A stretch of DNA of 5,295 nt from Lysobacteraceae bacterium (GCA_027483745.1 JAIXTZ010000029.1:1-5295); one strand, 5' to 3'. Counted from the stretch's first letter, positions 1 through 5,295 are shown. Notes: generated from the letters alone by a model not told the origin. Numbers and translations are program-made.

Positions 1-1079
1 GTCCGCTGCTCGCCGACCCGGCCTGGGTCGCGAAGGCCAAGGCCGGCCGGGTGGACGAGATCAACACCTGCATCGCCTGCAACCAGGCCTGCCTCGACCA
101 TGTGTTCGAGAACAAGAAGGCCAGCTGCCTCGTCAACCCGCGGGCCTGCGCCGAGACCGAGCTGGTGATCAAGCCGGCCACGCAGAAGAAGAAGGTCGCG
201 ATCGTCGGCGCCGGCCCGGCCGGGTTGGCCGCCGCCACCACGGCCGCCGAGCGCGGCCACGCCGTTACGCTGTTCGATGCGGCGCCGGAGATCGGCGGCC
301 AGTTCAACCTCGCCAAGACGATCCCGGGCAAGGAAGAGTTCCACGAGACCCTGCGCTACTTCGGCACCCTGCTCAAGAAGCACGGCGTCGACGTGCGCCT
401 GAACACCCGGGTGGCGGCGGACGACCTGAAGGGCTTCGACACCGTCCTGCTGGCCACGGGCATCCGTCCGCGCAAGGCCAGCTTCGAGGGCCACGACCAT
501 CCGAAGGTGGTCAGCTACATCGATGTCCTCACCGGCAAGGTGCAGGTCGGCGCCAAGGCGGCCATCGTCGGCGCCGGCGGCATCGGTTTCGACGTCGGGG
601 AATTCCTCGTCCACCGCGGGGTCTCGCCGAGCCTCGACCCGAAGGCCTGGATGGCCGAATGGGGCGTCGCGAGCAACTTCGATGGCCCCGGTGGCCTGGC
701 CAAGCCTCACCCCGAGCCCGCCGCCCGCGAGGTCTGGCTGCTGCAGCGCTCCAAGGGCCGCCCCGGCGCCCGCCTCGGCAAGACCACGGGCTGGATCCAC
801 CGCGCCGCCCTCAAGATGAAGGGCGTGAAGGCGCACGGTGACGTCGAGTACCTGAAGGTGGACGACGCCGGCTTCCACGTGCGGATTGAGGGCAAGGAAA
901 CCCTGCTGCCGGTCGACCACGTGGTGGTCTGCGCCGGCCAGGAGCCGCTGCGCGAGCTTCTGGAACCCCTGCAGGCCGCGCAGGTTCCCGTGCAGCTGAT
1001 CGGCGGCGCCGACGTGGCATCGGAGCTCGACGCCAAGCGCGCGATCGCGCAGGGAACGCGGACCGCGGCGGCACTGTAG
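1..1079 (+). CDS. fadH: NADPH-dependent 2,4-dienoyl-CoA reductase, C-terminal part (5' end outside window)
   Basis: The enzyme reduces 2,4-dienoyl-CoA to an enoyl-CoA using NADPH, FMN, FAD and a 4Fe-4S cluster, which lets beta-oxidation proceed through unsaturated fatty acids in the cytoplasm. The reading frame is open from base 3 (PLLADPAWVAKAKAG...) with no start in view, so the N-terminal TIM-barrel/FMN domain lies off the left edge; the GTG at 51 is internal. Counting from the valine at 51, a cluster motif CIACNQAC with a fourth cysteine in SCLVNP lies at residues 7-26 (C-x2-C-x3-C-x11-C). The FAD-binding Rossmann motif IVGAGPAG is at 51-58, an LLATGIRPR motif at 133-141, a second nucleotide-binding motif IVGAGGIG at 172-179, and the family-typical C-terminus IGGADVASELDAKRAIAQGT at 317-336. 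It ends at TAG 1077-1079. Other members of the old-yellow-enzyme/FAD fusion family share this architecture, but the cluster motif and C-terminus fit FadH best. Confidence 0.93.
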   Translation, partial: PLLADPAWVAKAKAGRVDEINTCIACNQACLDHVFENKKASCLVNPRACAETELVIKPATQKKKVAIVGAGPAGLAAATTAAERGHAVTLFDAAPEIGGQFNLAKTIPGKEEFHETLRYFGTLLKKHGVDVRLNTRVAADDLKGFDTVLLATGIRPRKASFEGHDHPKVVSYIDVLTGKVQVGAKAAIVGAGGIGFDVGEFLVHRGVSPSLDPKAWMAEWGVASNFDGPGGLAKPHPEPAAREVWLLQRSKGRPGARLGKTTGWIHRAALKMKGVKAHGDVEYLKVDDAGFHVRIEGKETLLPVDHVVVCAGQEPLRELLEPLQAAQVPVQLIGGADVASELDAKRAIAQGTRTAAAL

Positions 1080-1104
1080 TCGCTCAAAAAAGGCGGCCCC
1101 ACAA

Positions 1105-1128
1105 CTCGGGCTAGAGCAAAAGCCCGAG
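1105..1128 (+). terminator. 8-bp GC-rich hairpin just after fadH
   Basis: CTCGGGCT (1105-1112) and AGCCCGAG (1121-1128) are perfect reverse complements around an 8-base A-rich loop, starting 25 bases after the fadH stop codon. The position suits a transcription terminator or mRNA 3'-end hairpin. The bases that follow (GAAATTCAAAAG) contain no T-run, so a canonical Rho-independent terminator is not shown. Confidence 0.35.
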
Positions 1129-1158
1129 GAAATTCAAAAGCTTATGAAAATGGCGTTC

Positions 1159-1183
1159 AGCCCGGGTTTCGAAAGACCGGGCT
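1159..1183. repeat. second inverted repeat with the same core as the fadH-proximal hairpin
   Basis: AGCCCGG (1159-1165) pairs with CCGGGCT (1177-1183) as a 7-bp stem with an 11-base interval that includes the palindrome TTTCGAAA (1167-1174). The arms repeat the core of the 1105-1128 hairpin in inverted order, so arms of the two structures could also pair with each other. No T-run follows on the + strand. It could be a protein-binding palindrome, a member of a dispersed extragenic palindrome family, or chance in GC-rich DNA. Confidence 0.3.
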
Positions 1184-1393
1184 ACGGTTCGCCCCGTTCG
1201 CCCGACCGCCCCTTGGCCAGTACGGCGTTCTCGTGACTCCCGGGCTCATTGCGCTTCGGGGGCTTCCCACCGCTTCAGCGGACCGGGAAGGCGGGTCAGC
1301 ACAGAACTCCTGGACCCGTTCATCCCCATTACGCCAAGTCACTGGCTCCGCCCGCGCCGCACATCGCACGGGACGCCACGGACGCAACGGAGC

Positions 1394-1398
1394 AAGGA
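1394..1398 (+). promoter_or_regulatory. ribosome-binding site that fixes the hydrolase start
   Basis: AAGGA is placed 5 bases before the ATG at 1404. The upstream in-frame GTG at 1233 has no comparable site, so this decides for the short form of the protein, which then begins directly with its export signal. Confidence 0.65.
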
Positions 1399-1403
1399 AA
1401 GCC

Positions 1404-1898
1404 ATGGAGTTATCGTTCTTGATGTGGTTGTCGACGCTGCTGCCCCCGGCCCAGGCCGAACCGCTCTGCCTCGCCACCACGGTCTACCTCGAAGCCCGCG
1501 ACCAGTCCGAACTGGGCCAGCGTGCCGTCGCCGAGGTCGCGCTGCGCCGCCGGGACTCCGGCCTATGGGGCAACGACGTCTGCGCGGTCGTGAAGGCGCC
1601 CAAGCAGTTCGCCCCGACCCTCGTCCCCCCGCGCACCCGACTGAACAACGTCGAGGCTTGGGAGGAGGCTGTCGCGATTGCCTTCGCCGCCCAGAAGGAA
1701 TGGAACCGCCCGCATGCCGAGCGTCGGGAGGTCGTGCCGGGCGCCAGCCACTTCGCCGCCATGCGCATCGCGAACCCGAGCTGGGCCAGCTATCCGCAGG
1801 TCGCGACCATCGACGACCACACCTTCTTCCGCGTGAACCGGCTTCGTCCTCGCGACGACGCCCCCGAGCCCGGCAGCACGGCGGGCGGGTCGCGCTGA
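1404..1898 (+). CDS. small exported cell-wall hydrolase, SleB/CwlJ (Hydrolase_2) type
   Basis: The 164-residue product is predicted to cleave peptidoglycan glycan strands outside the cytoplasm. SleB-type enzymes are lytic transglycosylases or amidases best known from spore germination, with many proteobacterial relatives of unknown role. Residues 1-18 (MELSFLMWLSTLLPPAQA) look like a short signal peptide with an AQA cleavage site, though its n-region has no basic residue. The hydrolase domain follows at once: CLATTVYLEARDQSELGQ at 22-39, with E30 of the YLEAR motif aligning with the family catalytic glutamate, then an arginine-rich helix. DVCAVVKAPKQFAP (58-71) matches the family's VxxVVxxxxQFS region, and GASHFAAM...NPSWA (113-128) the terminal H-x-x-x...PxW region. 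C22 and C60 could form a disulfide. No peptidoglycan-binding or repeat domain is present, so it is a minimal catalytic module. ATG 1404 is chosen for its ribosome-binding site and signal peptide; starting at GTG 1233 would add 57 residues of unlikely sequence. It is convergent with the channel gene downstream. Confidence 0.8.
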   Translation: MELSFLMWLSTLLPPAQAEPLCLATTVYLEARDQSELGQRAVAEVALRRRDSGLWGNDVCAVVKAPKQFAPTLVPPRTRLNNVEAWEEAVAIAFAAQKEWNRPHAERREVVPGASHFAAMRIANPSWASYPQVATIDDHTFFRVNRLRPRDDAPEPGSTAGGSR

Positions 1899-1930
1899 GC
1901 CTTCGGGCGGTTCGGCGGCTCAACGCCGCC
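1896..1930. repeat. overlapping inverted repeats at the convergent gene ends
   Basis: TGAGCC (1896-1901) and GGCTCA (1917-1922) are perfect reverse complements and contain the stop codons of the two converging genes, TGA on the + strand and TGA (read from TCA 1920-1922) on the - strand. A second hairpin, GGCGGC (1914-1919) with GCCGCC (1925-1930) around a 5-base loop, competes for the same bases. Only 21 bases separate the genes, so such structures may help stop transcription in both directions. Neither has a T-run, and short GC repeats are common by chance in this sequence. Confidence 0.25.
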
Positions 1931-2366
1931 AGAAGCGCTCCATCTCAAGGTAAGTGAAGGACGCCGACCAGGCGATCAGCACGAAGCCCGTCAGGGCCGT
2001 GGTGCCGACCTTGAAGCGGATGGGGCCGACCGGGGTCAGGTCACCGAAGCCCACGGTGGTGAAGCTCACCGCCGACAGGTAGATCGCATCGAAGAAGTGG
2101 GGCGGGTGCGCCCCGGCGATGGTCCCGGTGTTCGGGTACATCAGCAGCAGCCAGGTGCTGGTACCGAAGATCCAGATCTCCAGCACGTGCAGGGCCAGCA
2201 CGCCGAAGATGCCGTACAGCACCTTCCGGCGTCGCTCGCCCTCGTGGCGGCGTGAGAGCCCACGGGACAACAGCACGAGGCCCTCGTAGTGCACGAGCGC
2301 GGCGAGGGCGACGGTCAGCGCCGTCACCCCGACGATCAGCAGGTTGGCGTCCCAGTGCGGGTACAT
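1920..2366 (-). CDS. short potassium-channel-like membrane protein (Ion_trans_2 pore module)
   Basis: The 148-residue protein is predicted to lie in the inner membrane and form a K+-selective pore, presumably as a tetramer. Three hydrophobic segments are visible: about 9-33, about 49-76 (KVLYGIFGVLALHVLEIWIF onward) and about 117-138. Between the last two lies a pore helix (91-102) and the selectivity filter TTVGFGD at 103-109, the hallmark of K+ channels (TVGYGD/TVGFGD). The 34-48 loop is strongly basic (RGLSRRHEGERRRK), which fits a cytoplasmic position. There is no RCK/TrkA-N or cyclic-nucleotide domain; the chain ends nine residues after the last helix (EMERFWRR). This resembles the small bacterial 'two pore domain potassium channel family' proteins with one extra N-terminal helix. 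The ATG at 2366 has a G-rich weak ribosome-binding site (AGGGTGGGG). The gene lies 47 bases after prpC on the same strand, across a strong hairpin, so cotranscription is uncertain. Confidence 0.85.
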   Translation of the reverse strand: MYPHWDANLLIVGVTALTVALAALVHYEGLVLLSRGLSRRHEGERRRKVLYGIFGVLALHVLEIWIFGTSTWLLLMYPNTGTIAGAHPPHFFDAIYLSAVSFTTVGFGDLTPVGPIRFKVGTTALTGFVLIAWSASFTYLEMERFWRR

Positions 2367-2379
2367 GGCCCCACCCTAC

Positions 2380-2400
2380 CCGCCGGCCCGGGGCCGGCGG
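2380..2400 (-). terminator. very stable GC hairpin between prpC and the channel gene
   Basis: CCGCCGGCCC (2380-2389) and GGGCCGGCGG (2391-2400) are perfect 10-base reverse complements around a single base, so RNA from either strand would fold into an 8-9 bp all-GC stem with a tiny loop. On the - strand it begins 13 bases after the prpC stop codon and sits just before the channel gene. No U-tract follows on either strand, so it may be a 3'-end stabilising or attenuating hairpin rather than a classical intrinsic terminator. Confidence 0.5.
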
Positions 2401-2413
2401 AAGGGGATCGCGC

Positions 2414-3559
2414 TCAGCGCTTCTCGATCGGCACGTACGCGCGGTCTTCCGGCCCGGTGTAGTTGGCGCTCGGGCGGATGATCTTGCCGTCCTGGCGCTG
2501 CTCGATCACGTGCGCGCTCCAGCCCGTGGTGCGGGCGATGACGAACAGCGGCGTGAACATCGCCGTCGGGATGCCCATCATGTGGTAGGCCGACGCGCTG
2601 TACCAATCGAGGTTCGGGAACATCTTCTTCAGGTCCCACATCAACGTCTCGATGCGCTCGCTGACGTCGAACAGGACCTGGTTGCCACCCTCCTTGCAGA
2701 GCTCGCGCGAGATGCCCTTGATGATCGGGTTGCGCGGGTCGCCGATGGTGTACACCGGGTGGCCGAAGCCGATCACGATCTCCTTGCGCTCGACGCGGGC
2801 GCGGATGTCCGCTTCGGCGGCATCGGCGCTGTCGTAGCGGGCGATGATGTCCATCGCGACTTCATTGGCGCCGCCGTGCTTCGGGCCGCGCAGCGCGCCG
2901 ATGGCGCCGGTGATGCACGAGAACAGGTCGGAGCCGGTGCCCGCGATGACGCGCGCGGTGAAGGTGCTGGCGTTGAACTCGTGCTCGGCGTACAGCACCA
3001 GCGAGCGATCCAGCGAACGGGCGTGCAGCGCGCTCGGCGGCTCGCCGTGCAGCAGGTGCAGGAAGTGCGCCGCGACCGAATCGTCGTCGGTCTGCGTCTG
3101 GATGCGGTCGCCGTTGCGCGTGAAGTGCCACCAGTAGAGCAGCATCGAGCCGAAGCTGGCGATCAGGCGGTCGGCGATGTCGCGGGCCTCGTTCTCCGGA
3201 TGGCCTTCGCGCTCCGGCAGCACCGTGCCCATCACCGAGCAGCCGGTGCGCAGCACGTCCATCGGATGGGCGGCGGCCGGAACGAGTTCCAGAGCCTCGG
3301 CGACGATCGCCGGCAGGCCGCGCAGGCGCTTCAGCTTGGCCTTGTAGGCCTTCAACTGCGACGCCGTCGGCAGCACGCCGTGCACCAGCAGGTGGGCCAC
3401 CTCCTCGAAGCTGGCGTGGTCGGCCAGGTCCTTGATGTCATAGCCGCGGTAATGCAGGTCGTTGCCGCTGCGGCCGACGGTGCACAGCGCCGTGTTGCCG
3501 GCGGCGGTGCCGGAGAGGGCGACTGACTTCTTGGCCTTGGGGAGCACTTGCTCGGACAT
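2414..3559 (-). CDS. prpC: 2-methylcitrate synthase
   Basis: The enzyme condenses propionyl-CoA with oxaloacetate to 2-methylcitrate, the entry step of the methylcitrate cycle for propionate. The product (381 residues from ATG 3559) aligns by eye along its whole length with E. coli PrpC (389 residues). Shared blocks include KKSVALSG...[23 protein letters not shown] near the start, then [39 protein letters not shown] and [14 protein letters not shown]. Numbered from this ATG, the expected catalytic residues are H228 (KHGG), H267 (GFGHPVY) and D318 (NLDWYSA). [13 protein letters not shown] matches the citrate synthase signature. PrpC-specific features such as the C-terminal [15 protein letters not shown] separate it from GltA. 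An alternative GTG at 3571 adds four residues (MSPD) and overlaps the prpB stop as GTGA. I prefer the ATG because it is 8 bases past prpB and gives the usual N-terminus ([12 protein letters not shown]), but neither start has a strong ribosome-binding site. Translational coupling to prpB is likely. Confidence 0.96.
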   Translation of the reverse strand: MSEQVLPKAKKSVALSGTAAGNTALCTVGRSGNDLHYRGYDIKDLADHASFEEVAHLLVHGVLPTASQLKAYKAKLKRLRGLPAIVAEALELVPAAAHPMDVLRTGCSVMGTVLPEREGHPENEARDIADRLIASFGSMLLYWWHFTRNGDRIQTQTDDDSVAAHFLHLLHGEPPSALHARSLDRSLVLYAEHEFNASTFTARVIAGTGSDLFSCITGAIGALRGPKHGGANEVAMDIIARYDSADAAEADIRARVERKEIVIGFGHPVYTIGDPRNPIIKGISRELCKEGGNQVLFDVSERIETLMWDLKKMFPNLDWYSASAYHMMGIPTAMFTPLFVIARTTGWSAHVIEQRQDGKIIRPSANYTGPEDRAYVPIEKR

Positions 3560-3567
3560 GTCGGGGC

Positions 3568-4452
3568 TCACTTCTTCTTGGCGAACAGGGCATCGAGCTG
3601 CTGCTCGAACGCGTGGTAGTGGATGCGCTCATACAACTCCTCGCGGGTCTGCATGAGGTCGAGCACGTCTTTCTGGTGGCCGTCGCGGCGGATCGCCGCG
3701 TACACGGCCTCGGCGGCCTTGTTCATGGCGCGGAACGCCGAGAGCGGATACAGCTGGATCGCGACGCCGACCGAGGCCAGCTCCTCGCGGGTGAACAGCG
3801 GCGTCTTGCCGAACTCGGTGATGTTGGCCAGCACCGGAACCTTCACCGCGTCGACGAAACGCTGGTAGGTCTCGAGGTCGTAGGACGCTTCGGCGAAGAT
3901 GCCGTCGGCGCCGGCTTCGACGCAGGCGATGGCGCGCTCGATGGCCGCGTCCACGCCGTGCACCTGGATGGCGTCGGTTCGCGCGATGAGGAAGAAGTCC
4001 TTGTCGGTCTTCGCATCGGCGGCGGCCTTGACGCGATCGACCATCTCCTCGGTCGACACCACTTCCTTGCCCGGACGATGACCGCAGCGCTTGGCGCCGA
4101 CCTGGTCTTCGATGTGGCAAGCGGCAGCGCCGGCCTTGATCAGGCTCTTCACCGTGCGCGCGATGTTGAAGGCACTGGGGCCGAAGCCGGTGTCGATGTC
4201 GACCAGCAGCGGCAGGTCGCACACATCGGTGATGCGGCGGGTGTCGATCAGCACGTCCTCGAGGCCGCTGATGCCGAGGTCCGGCAGGCCGAGCGAGCCG
4301 GCGGCCACGCCGCCGCCCGAGAGGTAGATCGCCTTGTAGCCCGCGCGCTTGGCGAGCAGGGCGTGGTTGGCGTTGATGGCGCCGATCACCTGCAGCGGCG
4401 ATTCGGCGGCGAGGGCGGCGCGGAAGCGCGCGCCGGGGGAAACATGCGTCAT
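3568..4452 (-). CDS. prpB: 2-methylisocitrate lyase
   Basis: The enzyme cleaves 2-methylisocitrate into pyruvate and succinate, the last step of the methylcitrate cycle, in the cytoplasm. The 294-residue product is a single TIM-barrel lyase of the isocitrate lyase/PEP mutase superfamily, close to the 296 residues of E. coli PrpB. Visible landmarks are [18 protein letters not shown] (43-60, substrate phosphate/carboxylate loop region), the Mg2+-binding aspartates D85 and D87 in VDIDTGFG, E115 in HIEDQ, the catalytic KRCGH loop at 121-125 with C123, IARTDA at 156-161, and [11 protein letters not shown] at 210-220. All expected active-site residues are present. ATG 4452 is preceded by AGGAG at a 9-base spacing. 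The gene is followed closely by prpC on the same strand and is preceded by an exported-protein gene ending 12 bases upstream. No PrpR-like regulator or propionate-responsive promoter can be recognised. Confidence 0.96.
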   Translation of the reverse strand: MTHVSPGARFRAALAAESPLQVIGAINANHALLAKRAGYKAIYLSGGGVAAGSLGLPDLGISGLEDVLIDTRRITDVCDLPLLVDIDTGFGPSAFNIARTVKSLIKAGAAACHIEDQVGAKRCGHRPGKEVVSTEEMVDRVKAAADAKTDKDFFLIARTDAIQVHGVDAAIERAIACVEAGADGIFAEASYDLETYQRFVDAVKVPVLANITEFGKTPLFTREELASVGVAIQLYPLSAFRAMNKAAEAVYAAIRRDGHQKDVLDLMQTREELYERIHYHAFEQQLDALFAKKK

Positions 4453-4461
4453 CTCAATTCG

Positions 4462-4466
4462 CTCCT
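4462..4466 (-). promoter_or_regulatory. prpB ribosome-binding site fused to the upstream stop codon
   Basis: On the - strand TAGGAG combines the TAG stop of the upstream gene (4467-4465) with the AGGAG ribosome-binding site of prpB (4466-4462), 9 bases before its ATG. A ribosome terminating on the upstream gene would sit on this site, so reinitiation or coupled translation of prpB is plausible. Confidence 0.7.
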
Positions 4467-5082
4467 AAGGCGCCTTGTTCTGAATGCGAACCATCGTGTA
4501 GCCGCTCGTGGCGCGATACATCTGGTACTCGGCGAAGGGGCCCGTGCTCAAGCTTGCGGGCTCGCCCACTTTCCTCGCGTCGGTGTAGACGAGCAGGAAC
4601 TTCGGATCATCGTCCATCACCCCGACGTGCGCGACCTCAGCGCCCTGATGGTTCATGAGGCTGCGCTTGAACTCGAATGTGAGTTCGCCGACATCGTCAA
4701 TCTCGCAAAAAGAGGAGTCGACCAGCACGGCGGATGGCAGCAAATACTCGCTGTCCCTACGCAAGTTGATGTCGAAGATCAGCTGGAACTCGATCCGGTA
4801 GGGACGCTTGAACTCCGGCAGCTCGACGACTTCGACCAGGCTGTTTCCACCGGTGAACGCCGCCGAAGGGCTGCGTTCCGGATCGAGCCTCACCGTGCGG
4901 TACGTCAGGCGTCCGGGCCGGATACGTTCCGTGCCTTCGGCCAGCGCTGGCCAGCAGCGAGGGGCCTGACGTTCGACGCCGGAGTCCGGCACGTCGGCGG
5001 TCTGGGAGTCCTGGGCCTTGCCGGGCACGGCAATGCACGCTGCCAGGATCATCAGCGCCGTCTTTGGTCCTCTGGATGGCAT
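4465..5082 (-). CDS. exported protein of unknown function, possibly MalM-like
   Basis: I do not recognise this 205-residue protein with certainty. Residues 1-23 form an export signal: R4 and K7, a hydrophobic core at 9-20, then a possible signal peptidase I site after GKA (23). LAAC at 13-16 also fits a lipobox, so C16 lipidation is an alternative. The mature part has two cysteines (C43 in CWPAL, C126 in SSFCEI) that could pair. It looks beta-rich: alternating hydrophobic stretches RIEFQLIFDINL (96-107), LLPSAVLVDSSF (114-125), FLLVYTDARKV (162-172) and YTMVRIQ (195-201). The order 'strand - LxPxAxLxDxxF - YxLVYTxxxxL' resembles periplasmic MalM-family proteins, but that is a weak by-eye likeness. 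The ATG at 5082 has AAGGA at 8-base spacing (5095-5091). It follows the mdh terminator, so it may be the first gene of a transcript continuing into prpB and prpC. Its sequence seems somewhat less GC-extreme than its neighbours. Confidence 0.75.
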   Translation of the reverse strand: MPSRGPKTALMILAACIAVPGKAQDSQTADVPDSGVERQAPRCWPALAEGTERIRPGRLTYRTVRLDPERSPSAAFTGGNSLVEVVELPEFKRPYRIEFQLIFDINLRRDSEYLLPSAVLVDSSFCEIDDVGELTFEFKRSLMNHQGAEVAHVGVMDDDPKFLLVYTDARKVGEPASLSTGPFAEYQMYRATSGYTMVRIQNKAP

Positions 5083-5103
5083 CGACCCCGTCCTTCGAAA
5101 TGG

Positions 5104-5133
5104 CCGAAAAGAAAGGCGGCCGAGGCCGCCTTT
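5104..5133 (-). terminator. intrinsic terminator after mdh
   Basis: AAAGGCGGCC (5112-5121) and GGCCGCCTTT (5124-5133) are perfect 10-base reverse complements around two bases. Read on the - strand, the stem is followed by a T-rich tract (TTTCTTTT, ending near 5107), the layout of a Rho-independent terminator. It begins 16 bases after the mdh stop codon. The start codon of the next gene is 22 bases beyond the T-tract, so that gene's promoter would have to overlap the terminator or lie within the end of mdh. Confidence 0.8.
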
Positions 5134-5149
5134 CCGTTGTTCCCGGCAA

Positions 5150-5295
5150 TCAGCCGAGGAGGTGCGCGACGCCGGAGCGCTCTTCCTCGAGCTCGGCCAG
5201 CGTCTTGTTCATCATCTCGCGCGAGAAGTCGTCGATGGCCAGGCCCTGGACGATCTCGTACTGGCCGTTCGTGCAGGTGACCGGGAAGCCGTACA
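5150..5295 (-). CDS. mdh: malate dehydrogenase, last 48 codons (5' end outside window)
   Basis: Malate dehydrogenase interconverts malate and oxaloacetate with NAD in the TCA cycle. The - strand frame is open from the right edge to a TGA at 5152-5150 and encodes ...[17 protein letters not shown], then [18 protein letters not shown], then [12 protein letters not shown] at the end. This matches the C-terminus of the ~328-residue malate dehydrogenases of beta- and gammaproteobacteria: a GFPV strand, an EYKIVQGLEID-like strand, FSxExxxxTLxEL, then EERxxVxHLLG. The terminator that follows supports this as a real gene end. Only the C-terminal strand and helix are visible, so the catalytic His/Asp and the NAD-binding motif cannot be checked. 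In context it would supply oxaloacetate, the co-substrate of the nearby PrpC. Confidence 0.85.
   Translation of the reverse strand, partial: YGFPVTCTNGQYEIVQGLAIDDFSREMMNKTLAELEEERSGVAHLLG

Larger units (their letters stand above)
1080..1403. other. non-coding stretch between fadH and the hydrolase gene
   Basis: These 324 bases hold no gene I can support. The first half has an A-rich patch (about 1115-1150) and two GC-rich inverted repeats (listed separately) built on the core CGGGCT/AGCCCG, with a further lone copy at 1241-1246. The frame of the downstream hydrolase stays open back to a GTG at 1233, but the translated segment (LRGLPTASADREGG...) has no recognisable domain, and the good ribosome-binding site and export signal lie at 1394-1404 onward. 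A promoter for the hydrolase gene is expected here. I could not find a convincing -35/-10 pair, and no tRNA-like cloverleaf is visible. Confidence 0.6.

Noticed and set aside
1131..1151. A-rich segment with TATGAA as a possible -10 promoter element.
   Set aside because: No acceptable -35 hexamer lies about 17 bases upstream, and the distance to the hydrolase start is large. Base composition alone is not enough.
1159..1200. tRNA-like impression from a GC stem followed by GGTTCGCCCC, resembling a T-loop.
   Set aside because: No acceptor stem, anticodon arm or D-arm can be assembled around it.
1233..1403. N-terminal extension of the hydrolase from GTG 1233.
   Set aside because: There is no ribosome-binding site at 1233 and the extra 57 residues would bury the signal peptide. 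ATG 1404 has AAGGA at good spacing.
1339..1923. Long - strand open frames (1339-1923, 1484-1768, 1563-1820) opposite the hydrolase.
   Set aside because: They overlap the hydrolase, whose family motifs are clear, and their translations are Arg/Gly/Pro-rich with no recognisable domain.
2252..3526. A 424-codon open frame on the + strand opposite prpC.
   Set aside because: It is antisense to a near-complete PrpC match, is low in complexity (Arg/Ala/Gln/His/Val rich) and shows no motif. It is a GC-bias shadow.
3613..5280. A 555-codon open frame on the + strand opposite prpB, the exported protein and mdh.
   Set aside because: It runs antisense through genes with clear protein families and crosses a terminator. 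Its translation is dominated by V, H, A, R, D and Q with no domain, as expected for the antisense frame of GC-rich coding DNA.
1..5295. Mobile element, CRISPR, toxin-antitoxin or defence island.
   Set aside because: No transposase, integrase, regularly spaced repeat or defence domain is present. The genes are housekeeping or catabolic, with uniform GC-rich codon use apart from a mild shift in the exported-protein gene.

Overview
This is a GC-rich bacterial chromosomal window carrying ordinary central-carbon and fatty-acid catabolism genes. Protein style points to a high-GC proteobacterium: a FadH-type dienoyl-CoA reductase, PrpB/PrpC closely matching the enterobacterial enzymes, and a malate dehydrogenase C-terminus of the ~328-residue type found in beta- and many gammaproteobacteria. 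A gammaproteobacterium is my best guess, but the genus cannot be fixed from this sequence.

Layout. The left part is on the + strand. It holds the 3' two-thirds or so of fadH (1-1079, cut by the window edge), a ~320-base non-coding stretch with GC-rich inverted repeats (1080-1403), and a small exported cell-wall hydrolase of the SleB/CwlJ (Hydrolase_2) type (1404-1898). From 1920 to the right edge everything is on the - strand. Read in transcription order from the right edge, this is: the last 48 codons of mdh (5295-5150), a strong intrinsic terminator (5133-5104), an unrecognised exported protein (5082-4465), prpB (4452-3568), prpC (3559-2414), a GC-rich hairpin (2400-2380) and a short potassium-channel-like membrane protein (2366-1920). 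The hydrolase and channel genes converge with only 21 bases between their stop codons.

Function. PrpC joins propionyl-CoA to oxaloacetate to form 2-methylcitrate. PrpB splits 2-methylisocitrate into pyruvate and succinate. Malate dehydrogenase regenerates the oxaloacetate that PrpC consumes, so mdh beside prpBC makes metabolic sense, although the terminator places mdh in a separate transcription unit. The dehydratase/isomerase steps (PrpD, or AcnD with PrpF) and a PrpR-type regulator are not in the window. FadH handles double bonds during beta-oxidation of unsaturated fatty acids. Beta-oxidation of odd-chain acids supplies propionyl-CoA, a loose functional link to prpBC, though the two loci are on opposite strands and separated.

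No mobile element, CRISPR array, tRNA/rRNA or defence-like system is visible. The least explained gene is the exported protein directly upstream of prpB, whose stop codon is embedded in the prpB ribosome-binding site. I see no evidence for a novel multi-gene system here.
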